Of a stretch of DNA of 64,000 nucleotides, positions 31,901 through 46,900 are shown in pieces (the first letter of the stretch is position 1; each line of letters begins with the position of its first letter). Made by a program: the position numbers and the translations under genes. The stretch comes from Acanthaster planci (Eukaryota; Echinodermata; Asteroidea; Valvatida; Acanthasteridae), in contig NW_019091409.1 of NCBI RefSeq assembly GCF_001949145.1, positions 728,955 through 792,954 of the forward strand. The letters are read 5' to 3'. The notes beneath the pieces were generated by a model, which was not told the origin of the DNA, did no database searches, and saw nothing but the letters and a program-made list of their open reading frames with translations.

Positions 31901-34900
31901 CAGATTCGTGGACAAGGTTTGGTTACTCATTCATTCTCAAGATGTGCAATCTGAATCAAGATCAGAGCACACTGGAAATTGTGCCAAATTTTCATGCACC
32001 ACGTGTCCTTAGCCGTAAACAAGTAGGCCTACTAGTGTTTAATAATTCCACATAGAGTGCACAGCATTAACAGAAGTAATGGACACTGAGGCACTGGTAC
32101 ACGGACATGCATCTCTATGATATGGCTACCAAAATGTTGCTCAAAAGGGGGTGTAGCACAGCACATTTAGATTCACTGAATACTGCATGCTGGATTTTAG
32201 TAGCCAAGAGATTAACATAACTGGCCTCACACTCTCTCTTACTGCAGGTATTACTTTTTTTTTGCAATCGGTTTTATTTCGGCATGACAACCTATACATG
32301 TGTCTTTATATTCATCCTGTGTATTTGTTACAAACAAACGCAGGGCACTAACACGCGTTAGACTTACGCAGAGCAGTCAGTCTCCTCGCCAGAAATTGAT
32401 GGAAAAACCGGTGCATCAATTTACAATATCCAGATCTGGACATCAGCCACTAATGAGTCTGCAGCTACAGTGCTGCATCTGACTGATCAAGCCCGATGGT
32501 CTGGCGGCGTCATTCCTGCATGCGTTGCCACAGCAACAGCCACAATGTATTTATGAATGACTGCAAGGGAAGATCATAATTGACGATTGCCTTTTGCTTT
32601 CTTGTGGAAAGATGGCGAGAGGCCTGTTAGACAGTTGTAGACTTAATTCCCCCTCACACTAGAGCTTGGTTTCAAGATAAATGATATCACTGAATCTTGT
32701 TCATCATGCATCCTACAGAATGTTTCTGTGTTGAGCCTGGTTTCCATGTCAACGTAAGAAACACAGAGAGCAAGGCAATCAAGATGCAAACTGCAACACT
32801 GACATATGGAAATATGTTAAACGGAAGTATCACTCATAACCCAGATATAATGAAAACCACCCCCGACAGATTGTCAAAGTTGAGCCTGGTTCAACTGTCT
32901 GCGTTGAGTCACTGCGTAGGCCTGTACAAACACGCCCACTGGCATGACGGGCGTACAACGATGTTTCTCTCGCTCAGTACCACTCATTTTGTCCATTTTC
33001 TCCTTGTACGAGCATATGCATCCCCAATCATCAACAAAATAGCTGACCATTGACGAATTAATCAAACTAGAGTATCAATTTAGCTTCAAGAGGAAACATT
33101 GCCACCTAAAAAGGGCATTTTTTTGCAAAAATGTTCCGAGTGTCAGACGCCATTTTGTTCAATTTTTTTTGGTGGAATGATGTCGCGCGATGTCTCTTCC
33201 ACGAATGTCTGCGTCTTGACATCTTGCAGAATGTCTGCGTTGCAGACAACCATATGGAAGCCTGGCTTTACTCTGTGGATTTGACATGCATTACAGGGTC
33301 ACTCATCAATACTGAGCTCTTTTCTCACACCTTTGAATATATTGAAGGTTTGTGATGGAATTTTAATAGATTTGCTCTCTGGTTGTCCTGTTGTAAAAAA
33401 GAAGCTTCTTGTTGAGGTAATTCTTATGTTTTAAAAGCATTCACATCAGTTTCCTTTCTGTGGCAGTACACGGCATACATGCACTGTATGTGCTTTAATT
33501 GAAAGATTTGCCATCTTGCAGGAGGCCTGCTTGGTTAAAATTTATCACCCTGAAATTTGGATTTATGAGCCTGATAGTTGATTTATCACTGTAGGCGTGT
33601 ACATGTATTGTACTGTATTGGTTGGTTGTTAGCTTTGATACAACGGAGCAACCAAACAAGTGATCAGTGCACCATTGGTGTTACTACCACCATCACAGAT
33701 GTTCCTTTATCCTTGGGGCATTATATCAAGAGCAGTTTATAACGAATATCAATAGCTAAAGATTGATATTGATAAACAAAAGTAGTGAATCTGTCGTGAA
33801 ACAAAAGGGCTTCGTTAATCTTTTATCTGCAAACGTTGAGCATTGCCAGGTAGCCTTGAAGTTTGAATAGCAAGGTTAGGAACAGAAAAAAAGAGAGAAT
33901 AACTGGGAGCTAATGGTAGGCGTCTAATTTATTAAAACTGTTTGCGTTTGATGGATGATGCGTGCATTATTGCCGATGAAACTGCCAACAGCGTGTGTGC
34001 GTTTTCGGTCTTGAATGCAAGGGGGAAGGTAAATAAGTGTTACGGTGGCCGGACAATCAATTGAATTAGCGCTCGCGACAGGAAGGAGTGTTGGTGATGT
34101 ATACTTTGAGTTCCTCGTACGCATGTGTGCCTGGGTGTGGGCATCTAAACACAGACCGTGGATCTCTGAGGTTGTTTACATAGACTCTAGATATCAGGAC
34201 TGTTCCGCTTTAAGTATTGATTGCAAAATGGGGAGGGTGCTGGTTGTCATGACAACACATTGATCCTGACACGTGACTTTGTGGATGGCTGCTTGGAAGA
34301 CATGAAACAGTGTAGGGCATAGGCAAATGTGAAATATACAGGAAAGAGGGGAAACTTGTGCGGTAGCATGAAATTTGACGTTGAATGTATATGTTGCAAA
34401 ATTTAAGTAGCTTTTTAGCTGTTCCCAATCTCAAGTCCGATCAATTTCAAACTTGGTGTAGTAATTAACCATCATCAGAAGATGAGCCTCGAAACTTTTG
34501 TACTGTGACATCATCAGGAGTCACGTGACCTCAATTCAAAAGTTCATACTTTACAGTATAATAACTAGTAAACTGTTTGACCGATTTAACTCAAATTTGG
34601 TATGCACATGGTCGGGGACGTGTTATAGATAAAAGTTGTTATGTTGACCTCATGTGACCTCTACTTCTGGTTTGACCGGAACTTGTATTTCAACACACAA
34701 ATCGTCATATCTCATGCACTATAGGTTTAATTGCAGTGATATTTGGTTTTTGTGATACATGCCACTTTGGTAATTATTTGTAGTCCAAATGATTGCAAAC
34801 TGATGATACTCGTTCACAGTCATCAAAAGACAATAAAAACATTTTGGGAATAGCTATGTGTTTGTTCACCAACACCACCTCTAGTCTTTCCTTGTTTTGC

Positions 34901-37900
34901 TTGTTTTTTTGGGGGGGAGACATCTTGAACAAAAAGGATGATTTTCCTCCCGGGACTGCCTTGTAGAATGATGAATTACAGAAAAGGAGGGCGAGGGGCT
35001 TAAGAAATGAAGTGAACTTTACCGTCAGAAAACTACAGCGTAGCAGTGACCATGCATGGATTGCCCCCTTACATTACTCTCATTTTCCGCATAAACTGTT
35101 ACTCTGAGTGTGGGTTGTTCAAGTCTGGAACGTTTTCTACCTGTATGTGGGAATTAACCTTTTATCCAAATAGATTTGTGTCCCTTGTAAGCATTGCAGC
35201 TGTCGAAGCAGAAGAGCCATTAGACGGACGTAGGCGTGTTCCTTGTGTTGCCATGCATATATGCACCCACATGTATGCAAGTTTCAGCCTGCATGTTCTG
35301 TGAAATTGTTGTAAGTGAAAAACCGTTTAAGGGCTGCATGCAGTGTGCATCCAATTCAAAGATGTTTTGACCCTACCGATTGTGTTTTAGATTTAGAGTG
35401 AGTAATGTTACAGTGAGTCTGTGTTGCTCCCAATGTGACTGTCATTAGTAATAAGGCTAGCCTTGATAAAAAAAAATGAATGTGCTATCTGCACATTAGA
35501 TTTATTTTCACTCTTTGATTTTAGTGGCTTGGCTAAACTGTATAATGTAACATACATGCATGTGAAATTTTGTGAGTACTGACTAATTATAGATAGGGAA
35601 TTTCAACGAAGCCTAAAACAATATTACAAGCCTGAATTCTTGATTTTGTGAAATTTGTGCTTTTTAAATCTATTTCTTTGAAATACACATCAGAAGCTCG
35701 CCATTTGTTTTCACATCCCAACAATAGGACTTCAGAAAATTAGCAAATTGTCCCTTTCTGCCATTCAGGACTTTGGACCTTATTTATTACTTAAATGGCA
35801 TGGATGGCTTGGATAGCCAATGAAAGTCTTTCGATTTATTTCAAGTGGGATCCCTTGAAACCTGTATAGAGACAATTAAAATAGTCAAGTCGTAGAAATC
35901 AGAGGCAAAGCCTGGACAGATATTCCAGAGAATCTAAGAACAGAAAACCAAATCCACATTAACCTAATCAGGATTCGAATCCAGGTTGCAGAGGTGAAAA
36001 GTGAGGAAAGTACCAGTGTGCCAACCTGACTCCTGACTTGACTGTGTCGTTCACAGTCCTCTTCACAGCTTCATGTACATGTATGTGTATGGCTAGTTGT
36101 ATTCCGTCCTGTGCTTTTCCTTTCTGTTTATGAAAATCACTTTGTAGTGGTTTTGCACTTGGTAGCAGTTGTGAATCACTTTATGGCTGGAAGGTCACTC
36201 CACATATGGCAGATACATGTGTATGAAGGCCTTTTTGAGTGACTGGTGCCCATGGAGTTACAAAAACAAACCTAAACCTGTACCCATGTAGACATTTTAG
36301 AGCCACTTTGCAACATGGCATCCATGACATTGTCCTTGGTCCTCCGTCAGTCCATCTCTAATTGAAGCTACATGTACATGGTTGTCATGAGTGTCACATG
36401 ATTTTCTATGATAGTGATGTGTTTGGTTTGGAGAACCTTGGGGCTGTTCTCCCAAGTTGCTTGCAGCTCTGTCTGTACAGCAAAAAAGCAGACTTAATGT
36501 ACACATCAGCATTTGTTTGTCACATATAGATCAGAGTTCATGTTACTACAGCTGCTGAATCGCGTAGGGATCTCAAAACGTCCAGGCATCAGGAAAGCAA
36601 CAGGTGATCCCGCTCCCCTCCAGCCAACAATTTGTAAAAAACATGTATTTAAGTGACTGTGAAGTGAAAATAGAATGTAATGTACAAGTATGACACATCA
36701 GGTCCTCCGGCTGTTTTTCTTCGTGACAGCAGCTAAGTAACGGGCCATCTTAATGGACGGCCATTATCCACAAAGATGTGCCTGTGTTGCCGTAGCCTTG
36801 CTCTGTGGTCCTATCAAGGATTTATGGATTTCACCTCCCTGGCTGTGAAGTTTGATCTCCCATCCTATTTCTCCTTTCCCATCTTGAAATTGAACATCGC
36901 AAGACACTTTGGTTTCAATCAAACATGCAGGAGTGCCACCACTTTGTTATTTACCCCAACCCGTAAAAATCAATCTGTCCTGAGTCACATAACAAGAAGT
37001 CAAGGCATCAGTGAGTTGGTCAGTAAATCACTTTGCTGGTCATCAGTCACTGCAGCGAATTCAGTTTATCAGCATTCAACAACTTTCCAGTAAACTATTA
37101 TTGAATTTAGGCAGACAATTTGTAAATCAATCTTTAATCAGATCCATTAATCAATCACTGAATTGAGCATTCAATTAATTTATCAGTCTGAAAAACACTG
37201 AATACTGCCTGTGTACCCGTTGTGATTGAAAGCGTACTGCATACCTGTGTCAAAACCAAGAAAATGCTCATAAATACATGCTCCCCTGTCAAGGGAAATG
37301 TCAGTGTTCACGGACCATTACTCTTGGCTGGGCAAACCTGTCCAGACAGGAAAGGTGCAGAGTGACTGCTGTACACCTAGGCAACCACCTTGGCTTTGAC
37401 CCCTGACCCCCTGCTGCTCCAACGAATCTTAAGATGCTGACAGTTCTTTCTCCCTTTTCCTCCCCCCCTTCTGCCCTGATATCCGCTACTATTAAATTTG
37501 GATCAGCCAGGCTAGTGGGATGGAAGTCGCTGCATGCATGATGGAGAAGGCTTAAATCTGGAAAAGACCACAGGGATTGAAATATTCATCAGGTTGTCGG
37601 AAAAATCCTACGGGTAAAAGTGGGTTGAGAAATTCACTGTATATTTTAACGCTAACCCATGGAGATTTAGTTGTAACTCTACGTACATTTGTAGTTGTGT
37701 GACAAAGTACTTTTGTGATAAAATTTTACTTTAATTAATCATCTTGTCATTAAGCAAAAAGCTTCCTGTTGTTATATTGACATGTGTGTTATTCTACCGT
37801 CAGCCATCAAAATTATGAAGTGTGCTTTAGTTGTACAGTGATAAGCTTTTCTCAAAATGCATAATGACTGCGTGTGAAAAACTAGTGATTAACGCACTTT

Positions 37901-40900
37901 GAACAATTGAAACATTTTACGTCGTATGAAAATAATGGTTTGTTCTCAGAGTAACAGTTTGGCAGCTATGGCAGCTATGATTAAAAAAGATGTGTGTTTG
38001 ATTTGGCTTCAGACCAAGGTTTGTCTTAATATAAAAGCACAGTCATACAAAATGAGTTTTTAAGGCAGCTTGATTACAGCAAAGTTTTGTAATTCATAGG
38101 AATTGTAGAAAACAATATGAATATTTGATTATTATCTGATAATTAATATAAATATCACAAAATTTCTTTGGCAAACAAATGATAGTATAGAAATACATCA
38201 CAACAGAAAACAGTGAAATTCGTGAAAATAGAATGAAATTGCCTGAGATTCATTAACAATACAAGTTACAAATCAAACTGAGGAAAGGTGAAAACTAGCC
38301 CAAGTACAAAAATGACCAAAAAAGGGCAAAACAGCAACAACATTGACGAAGCCGTCATCAACAACAAAGAATTGCACCTTGTAGGTCTGAGTGCAACTAC
38401 AACAGTACGTCTTTAAATAAGAACAAAAACAAGCCAAATATGTGCACGTTCAAAATGACCACAGGAAATATAACAGAGACAGACAATTAGAAAACAGGGG
38501 TACATCATTTCAGAGCAACAAATATAAGTAGGCCCCTATAGCAGAACAAGGGTAACAAGAGAAAAATAAAAATGCAAACAATGTCAATTTTGTCAAATAT
38601 ATGTGTATTTGTAGTAAACCCCCCTCGGCTTCCTCATGGGACTGAGCCAGGACAATATACCCCATTGTCTCCTTGACCTTCCCTTGAGTGCACTGGCAAT
38701 GATGACCTTCTTGATTCTGACTTGTTTCCAGATTTGTCTGCACGGCCTATTATCAGCATGGCACCCTCCGAGATTTCCTCCACAGTCACCCGCGCACCAT
38801 TCAGGAGAGCCACGTCCATGCCATAGCGACGCAGGTATCAGCGGGGATGGCCTATCTCCATGCCATGAGAATTGTCCATGGCCTCATGGAAACAACCAGT
38901 GTTTTGATTGGTGGGCACATTGAGGTAAGTCGAGGATCCATTGAGATCTTGAGTTTTGATTTGGGTTTTCAGTAGATTTCTATTTTTGCTATAGAGATGT
39001 ATACATGTTCATGTAGGCATAAAGTGAGTTACCTTCCAAAATTTGGATCATGGATAGGGGGAGCTGCTCCCCAGGGTGAGGGGGGTCACCCCCCCCTGCA
39101 AATGGTCATGCTACTGACACTAAACGCCTGTCTCTTTGTCGATACCTGCCATCGAGTACGGGTACTTTAGCTGTGGTACAGTATAATTACAGATGACGCA
39201 TGAAACCTCTTGGTGCGGCTAATTTACAAAATTGAATGTGCATAGACCAGATGATGACGTTAATATCTGTTGTTGAAACTGACGAGAGCCGTGCACTGCA
39301 GCGAGCATCTTGAGAGTGATGTCTGAAATTGTTTCAAGAGGACGGACTCCGGTGAGAGCGTGCAGCTCCTCAGCATCTTGTTATTCCCGGTAATCCTCAA
39401 GTCAGCACCTGGCTGCTCGCCGTCTGGCTGAATGCATTATTCATTGTTTACGTCGCAGATTCCCCCCTCCCCCCCGTTCCTGGGCGTAGCACCGTGGAAT
39501 TGAGTTAACGGGAGAGAGCGGAATGAAACCCTAACACATTGAATACCATGTTCATCAACTGTGGGGGGAGACACTTTAGGTATGACGTCTCTTCCAACAT
39601 GATAGTGCATTATTGATGTGTGTGCTGCAGCCTTTCATGCCCTTGCACTTTCCAGGATGGGAAGGCTCAAAATTCTTTTAAAGCGACAAGAACGTAGTTC
39701 CCGGTTTCGGTCAGATGTGGTTTGAAGATGTGTGACTTGTCCATCTTGAAGACAAATTAAGCCTTCTTGTGTTCCATTCTTTATAAACCCGCTGTTAGGC
39801 CATAACTTAATTTTGAATCAAACCGTCTCACAATATCACTAATTTGCAAGCCTGAGTTGCCCTTTCCCATGAGTGTTCAGTGCATCAAGAGTTTTCCCCA
39901 CTCCTTTTCTCTTTAATATCACTTCCTCAGTTACATATATTTCTCAGTACCTTGTGAACTGAAAAGTCCATGTTTTGCATTTGTGTTTAGAACCTTCTCA
40001 GACAAATCATTTTTGCAGTTAGGGCCATTAGAATTTTATATTCCTTTAAAGAATCAGCATGTATGGCTCCTTTGTTCAAAATGTTACCGTTGACTAGAAC
40101 TAGTAACATGTAAATTGTTAAATTCATACCCAAACATGTTCCTTTCCACCCAAGGAACAGGCTCCGTTCTTGTGTGCATGTAATTATCAATCAAACACTC
40201 TGGAACGACAGGCTCCATTCCTGTGTGCATGTAATTATCAGTCAAACACTCTGGAACGACAGCTTTGAAATTGATTTGAAATTGGGTTGGATTGAGTTTT
40301 CTCAAGGGGGATCGGAAAAGCGAAGGTTTTCCCTGGCACAAAATGGGGAGGGGGAACCTTTCAGACGAGAACATACGAGTTTTACAGATTGTCAAATGTC
40401 ACTTGAGACAGTGTTCCCTTCTCACACCCGGAGATTAAATTGTGGTTTGGAGATGAAATTGGTTGGAGGTAATCTCGATCATCAACACGGAGAAAGAAAT
40501 TGCAGGGCGTAACCGGTTTACTCCTCGTGAGTCAGAAAATACTGGTTGGAGGGTGGGAGTTGACAACAATGAGCAGCACTGTACTGTTGGTTGTGGTTAC
40601 AGGTACGCTTTGACCACTTGTGAATTGGGACGGGTACCTGTATACTAACGAGGGTACTGCCACTGGAGTTCATGCACTGGTTTTCAAACTGCAGTCATTT
40701 AGAGCAGATTTTTTTTTTAACAAAAAGGCAAACTGCCTCAAAGACTCACTGTGGATTCCTGAAACATATCCCTGAGCTACACCTGGATAAATTACAAATC
40801 CAAAAGCTGTGCACAGATGATTGCTGCATGAATATATTGAATTTTATGGGGTGAAACTCCTCCGAAGGAATAGGTGTACAAAGTGGAATCCACCCGTAGG

Positions 40901-43900
40901 TCCAGGTTGAATGCCAACTTAATTACCTCGGGCAAAGAGCTGGAGTAGGCCCACATGTAAAACTGATGGAATCTTCAACTTATACACCTGTACATTGCTG
41001 ATCTCAGCAAAGATATGATAAAGCGTCGGTGCTCTCTTCCCTCATGTGCATCTCTCAAAAATTTTGAAGCGAATGGGTGACTGTCGTCATTTTGAAAGTT
41101 GTCAAACGACTACAGGAGAAGCTGGAATGCTAAGCAGATTTCCCCCATAGAATACAAATTGAAAGAACACACTTTTGTTGGCAGTTTAAACTGCTGAGAA
41201 TGGTGAATATTTGAAGATTCAGAGATTGCGCACAGTTGGAAACATCGACAGTGTAGCCAATTTTGAACAGGCGCCACTGACAAACCTTGTGCCCATGAAG
41301 ATTTTGAATTATTCGCCATGCAGATCTGCTCTGCATAAATTTGTAACCTGTGTTGATAGTAATCACCTTCCAAGGCCCCCCGCATACATGTACCTTTGGC
41401 ATAACCTTGACACCCTTTGCACCTCAATGTGTGTATGGGGCACGCTCATCATCAGTGGCCTTCAGGCCTGTAGGCTGGTCTGCATCCATGATCAGTTGCC
41501 AGCTCCCTGTCTGTGTCTCTCCCCAGACCTGCGACCTTCCAAGGGACAAAAATCCAGGAGTGCACTTAATCCTTGATTGTAACTGCACGTAGTTCCTAGA
41601 TTTCTTGCATGCATTTATGGAATGACAAAAAAATTTAGTTATTTTCAGATATTTTTAAATCAGGTAGGCATCTGGCTGCCTGTTTGTCAAAACCAGCATA
41701 AAAGAGTGTAGGTTTCCTTCATCCTGAAATAGAACTGAGTATGCAAAGGAAGCCAGACTTTGCTTTAGTTTTAGTCCAGCTGTTTAATGTACATGTATAC
41801 CTCAGATGTTGTTTCTTGTATTCAGGGGTTTTTTACATATGAATAGGACTGCAGTGCAGAAGGTTTAGTAGGTATGTAAATATACAGTATCCCATTCATA
41901 ATCTACTTTTCTTGGACCTAGCAGGCTGTAGTGGCTGAAATTAGAGGATTATACACGTACATGGTAATGTACATGTATGTATTATCCTCTGCAGAGGAAA
42001 TTCGTAGGAATATAAATGTAGGTTTCGAGCCAGGTTGGCAGATACCCAATCCAAATACATTATGTGTGCTGAAATATTTTATTTTTTTTATCGTTGACTG
42101 CCGTGGACTTAGTGTTTTGGAAGAATAAAAACATCATAATTTGCATATTTGTCTCATATCTTATCTCCTCACCCAATTTACTTATATACTGCTGTATGGC
42201 ACTTGCGTAGAAAAAGAGATAAGGCTTTGTGGATATTTTATTAAATCTATTTCTATTTATTTCGTGAAACCAACTGCAATGAACTGCCACTTTCAGGATT
42301 CATTTTTAGAAAGAAAAAAATAAACCATGTAAAATACCAGGTATTTTTCGATCTTTATATCGAAAAGTTTTACAGTAGTAATACAGACAGCATTATAAAA
42401 GCCACCAATGACCACAGCAGAAATCAATGATATGAAGCACAGCAAAGAGTTTGGTATATCCCTCCCCAAAAACACAAACTGATGAAAAAACCCTAAAATA
42501 AACACCGATGAATCTTGTAAAAAGCAGAGTCCTGTACATCTTGTAAATGAAATGCAGTTACATGTATTTGCATGACTACTGACTTTCGTTTCTCCCTTTA
42601 GTGTCACATTGTAAAACTTTAGGCAACTCGAGCCTGTCAGCATCCCTCAGTGAGAAGGTCACTCAAATGTCAGGAACATGTACATGTTCTCGTATAAGAC
42701 GCTTCTCAAAGTCGTCAAAGTTGTACAGTACTACAGTTTGCACTAACCTCAACTGGGAGGGGGGGTTAGAGTCGTGTCTATTCATGGCTTGCAGAAAACC
42801 TGGAAAGCACCTTAAAATACTCCGTTTTGTGAAATATTTGAAGTGTAAAATTTAGAGTTCTTTATATGAAGTGGAAAAGCTTCTTCAGAAGTAGTACTCT
42901 TTGTGTTTTGAAGTTATTGAAACCACTGGCCATCACCCAAGCCCGAGCAAAGAAAATCTTTACTTGAGCCCGCTACCTAGATCACACTTTTTTGTTTTGG
43001 GTAACAGATGGGCCTGAAAGGAGCCCTTGTATGCACATTAACAGCTGAATTCAGCTAAATTCAGGACAGCTCAACATTTATGAAATGTTTACTTTAAGTA
43101 AGAGTCATGCTTTTATTTCTGTTTGTTCCATGTCGGCCTTAGCTTCATGTACATGTAGCTCAGAGGGTTTTTTTGAGCCACTAACAAGCATTTAGTTTCT
43201 AATTAGCGCCTGCCATTTAGAGGGATATTTTTGACTGACCAAAAAAATTCCTTGTGCTTGCAAGAAGTTTATTGTACCCGGTACATGTACATAAATACGT
43301 CTACATACATGTACACTGTCAAATAAATACCAAGGAATTACGTGTGTATTTGTATAATATGACTATTTGAAACATTTTCATTCTGAAGTTCATACAGTGT
43401 TATGTTGTCCAGATGAGAATTCAGGGTGCTTCTGGGAGTCATCGTTACTCCCACCGTGATTTTGTACACCGTTGTTCACTTTGCTGATCTTCACCTCGAC
43501 ATGCAGTGTTCTAAGAAGAAACAACATTACAATGCTGTGTTTTTGCCAGGATCATACCCCTGGGCTGAAAATCCCCCAAACCACCTCATCAGCTGATGCT
43601 GTTGCCAAGGAGGAATTAGTATTAAAAGACAAGAACCGCAAGTCTGCAACCTGCAACCTGCAGGTAGAGGAAAATGGCCACTTCCAACAGAACGAATCCG
43701 CACATGATTTATGGGTGGGATTTTTCAGGTTTATTATTCCAAAATGGTTTTATCTTTTCTCAGGCATGTGCGTATAGCTTCTGGCATACACATGTGAGTC
43801 GTTACTGTCAGGGGCCTGGACCTTCATACTTCATAAAAGCCTGACACCGAAACCAGGCTGCTCAGACGAACAGATAAAAGCAAGGAAGGAGGGTATTGGG

Positions 43901-46900
43901 TTTCCTAGACATTGTGTTGGCTCATGTATCAGAGTTCCAGGCCAACAGGTCTGATGAGCCCCTAATAGAATTATGAATTATTCAGGCTCCCGGGAGGAGC
44001 TCCGGTGCATCAGCACTCGGCCAGCGTTGTCGGTAAATGGGATCCAGCCACAACAGAAGAATCGCTCAGGATGCTGGGCGGTATGGACATTGTTAGCAAT
44101 TGACATTGGACGGTAATCACTTGTAACAGAAATTAGTGATCCAACATAAAGGCCAGTTTTGTTTCCTGCCGAGCTGCGTGTTTGGGTGTTTAGACTGACT
44201 GAGAGTCAGTCTAATGGAAACAGTGGTTCTTTACTCATATTTTTTTGACCCCTGTTAATGCTACAATATACATGTACATTAGAATTCTTCGAGGAAGTTT
44301 CTTTTTGGATCAGAAGATTGTGCTTAGATCAAAAAGTCAGACCTCCTAACTTTTTCAATTTATATATTTTTTAATTTCTTTTGCCAACAAGCAGTTTGCA
44401 GCATTTTTATTTTTAAAATTTCTTGCTGTAATTTTCAATGTAATACCATATGTTTTTGATTCTGCACTTAGTTCTTGTGGTAAATAGAGCAACAGAAAAT
44501 CCATGCACACAAACCTATAAATCTAACATCTTTGGATTCAATTATAAGATTCATCAATTACATTGACTCGCTAAAACAGACTAATGATGACAACATCTTG
44601 GCATCATGAAGATTATTATCTGTTTGTAAAAATATTGTGGCCATTTGGAAACAGGACAGTGAATACCTATAAGTTCAGAACAGATCAGAGCGTACCGTAG
44701 GTCTATCAATCACTTCGTGACAGAATTTTTTCGAAATAGTTTGACACTTTTGTCATTACTAGCTTGCATTATTCCAATCTGAACACACACTGGATCCAGT
44801 GGCGATAGAAGTGAGTGGGGGGGTTGGAAGGGCTGTAGATCCCCACTTTTTTGACTGGAGGAGTCCCCCCCCCACACACTTTTGGCAGGTGGTTGGGCTT
44901 AATGGATCATTCTATAAAGGACTGATTGATGCCTGATGGTCTCACAACTGCCCTCCTCCCACTTCGGAAATCATTCCACCGTTGCTAGCCAACTGAATCC
45001 CTTTAGTGGAATGGAATGAGGCACTGAAAATAATGCATTAAGCTGAGCACAGGAGATCTTTGCTCTCTACGGCGTTTGGCTCCAGCTTTGTTTAATGAAA
45101 GAACGTGATGAGCAACCTGAAAACAGCGACAGTTGAGGAGACACGCTATATACAGGGCTAAATCACGTTGTTGATAAAACCACCTGTATGGTTTTTCAAC
45201 AATTGCAGGGTCAAATTGTAGTTCCAGTCACTTTTTGTTCAACGTAACAAACAGTTTGTGCTATTCCAGTAATTTTTTTTTTCCTTTTTTTTCCCCCAGC
45301 TGTCAGTATTTATGTAGATGGCGTCATAAAATATGTATTGAACTGAGGTGCTTGTATTTCAGCAACCTAACACTGACCATCTGTGTGCGTATCATGCATA
45401 TCAAGCACTGATGATGAAACCATTGGTTGTATAGCCCACTACACTGCTAAAGATACCATTCACACATCAGTCATCTCTTCCCTTCCACGCAGACCATGGA
45501 TGAGTCATTGTTGATGATACAGTCAGCCCCTGCCCCACCTACCAGCATCTCTCGCAGTCATTGTATTCTATAGTAATAGTAATGGGGAGATTCCAGCCTT
45601 CATTTGAAATGCACGTGGGGGGGGGAATCATTTCCTGTTTGATAGATAAATCTGATGCAGATGGTGGTAAAGTAGTCAACTCTTGATTGGAAAAAAAAAT
45701 TAGTAGACTTAGAAGAAAAAGTAATAAACCTTTGCGCAGTCATTTTTAATTTCTGGACAAACGTCTTCAGTTTTAACCATACCATACCTAAGCAAAATTA
45801 TTTTAATCTCATGGGTTTTACTTCCTCGTAAAGCATGTCTTTGCACATTGACAAAACAAGGGCAGTTCCCAAATGCACATATGAGCAGAAATTATCCAAA
45901 CAAAGGAAAGGGCAGAGAGAATACAACTACACCCAACCACTTGTTCAGTAATCCTAACACAGCGACAAAATGTGGAACGGGAATCAAACAAAAATGGCAG
46001 GGTTGGCCCTTATCTTTCACAACCAGAAACTGATACCACATCAGTAGAATGGTTTGGATCGCTAGCATGTAGGAGGTTTATGTATTTATACAATTTTATT
46101 AGCCAAGGATTTTCTGTTGTTAACAAAGGTCTTTTGTTCACATCCTTACAAACTGGAATGGAAACTGCAAATGCCCCAAGTTTTATGTTTTGTTTTGAAG
46201 TTTTTGTTTAAAAAGAAGAGCACACCTGTTAAAACAATAGAAAAGAAAGGTTAATCCTCCAGCAAAGACGTATAGATCTGTCTTGTTACCTCACTTGACC
46301 CGTTGTGAACCTTGTCTTTTTTCCCCTTGAGATTAACAAAATTCATCGCAGACTCCCGAGACTTTCAGCAAAATCCAATGAAACTCATTGCCTGTGGGCA
46401 CAGTTCACCCAAGGCAGCAACAATCTCGGCCTACATTGTGAACTCAACTGTGAACCAACCCCCCTCATTCAAGGTGGAATTTTTGATGCTGTGAATGTAA
46501 CCAGGCTTGGGTTTGTTCAGTGTAGCGCAGCCAAATCAACATAATGGTCCAGAGCCTTCACATGCAAGAATACCAGTGAGCATCGACTGTTCTGAGTCAT
46601 TTCCATCAATGTCCTTGATCAAATGGTGCGTGAACACTGTGACCATGCTACAGTGCACGAAGCAAATCATACATTCTGGATGAGCAGAGTAATAATACAG
46701 ATGCAGAAAAGACCAACTTGATGAATCCTCAGGCCTGAAGCTAAAGCTTTACTGATCAACTGGAGTAAATATTTCCTTCTATTTTTAATGTTAATACTGT
46801 GTCCCTTGATATCTATATGCATTTGAAGTGACAACAACCTGAGCGAGAAATCGTACAGAAAATATTTGCAGCTGTCGAGGAAAGCCCGTCCAGTCATGCC

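Larger units (their letters stand above)
30106..38731 (+). other. Gene 2 intron 3
   Basis: 8.6-kb intron. Recognisable contents are a periodic ~145-bp repeat (34437-34750), a tRNA-type SINE head on the minus strand (about 35800-36050) and an A-rich strand-asymmetric tract (about 38090-38600) that may be a retroelement 3' end. No additional exon could be supported; open frames here lack flanking splice sites. Confidence 0.45.

Noticed and set aside
35971-36024. Functional tRNA gene on the minus strand
   Set aside because: A- and B-box-like words are present but the flanks do not form acceptor or anticodon stems; a SINE head fits better.
36776-37093. 105-codon plus-strand frame beginning MCLCCRSLALWSYQG
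   Set aside because: No phase-compatible splice sites and no domain; treated as chance in intron 3.
42293-42643. Hydrophobic 116-codon minus-strand frame suggesting a membrane protein
   Set aside because: AT-rich intronic sequence readily yields Phe/Leu/Ile-rich frames; no family resemblance, no flanking exons.
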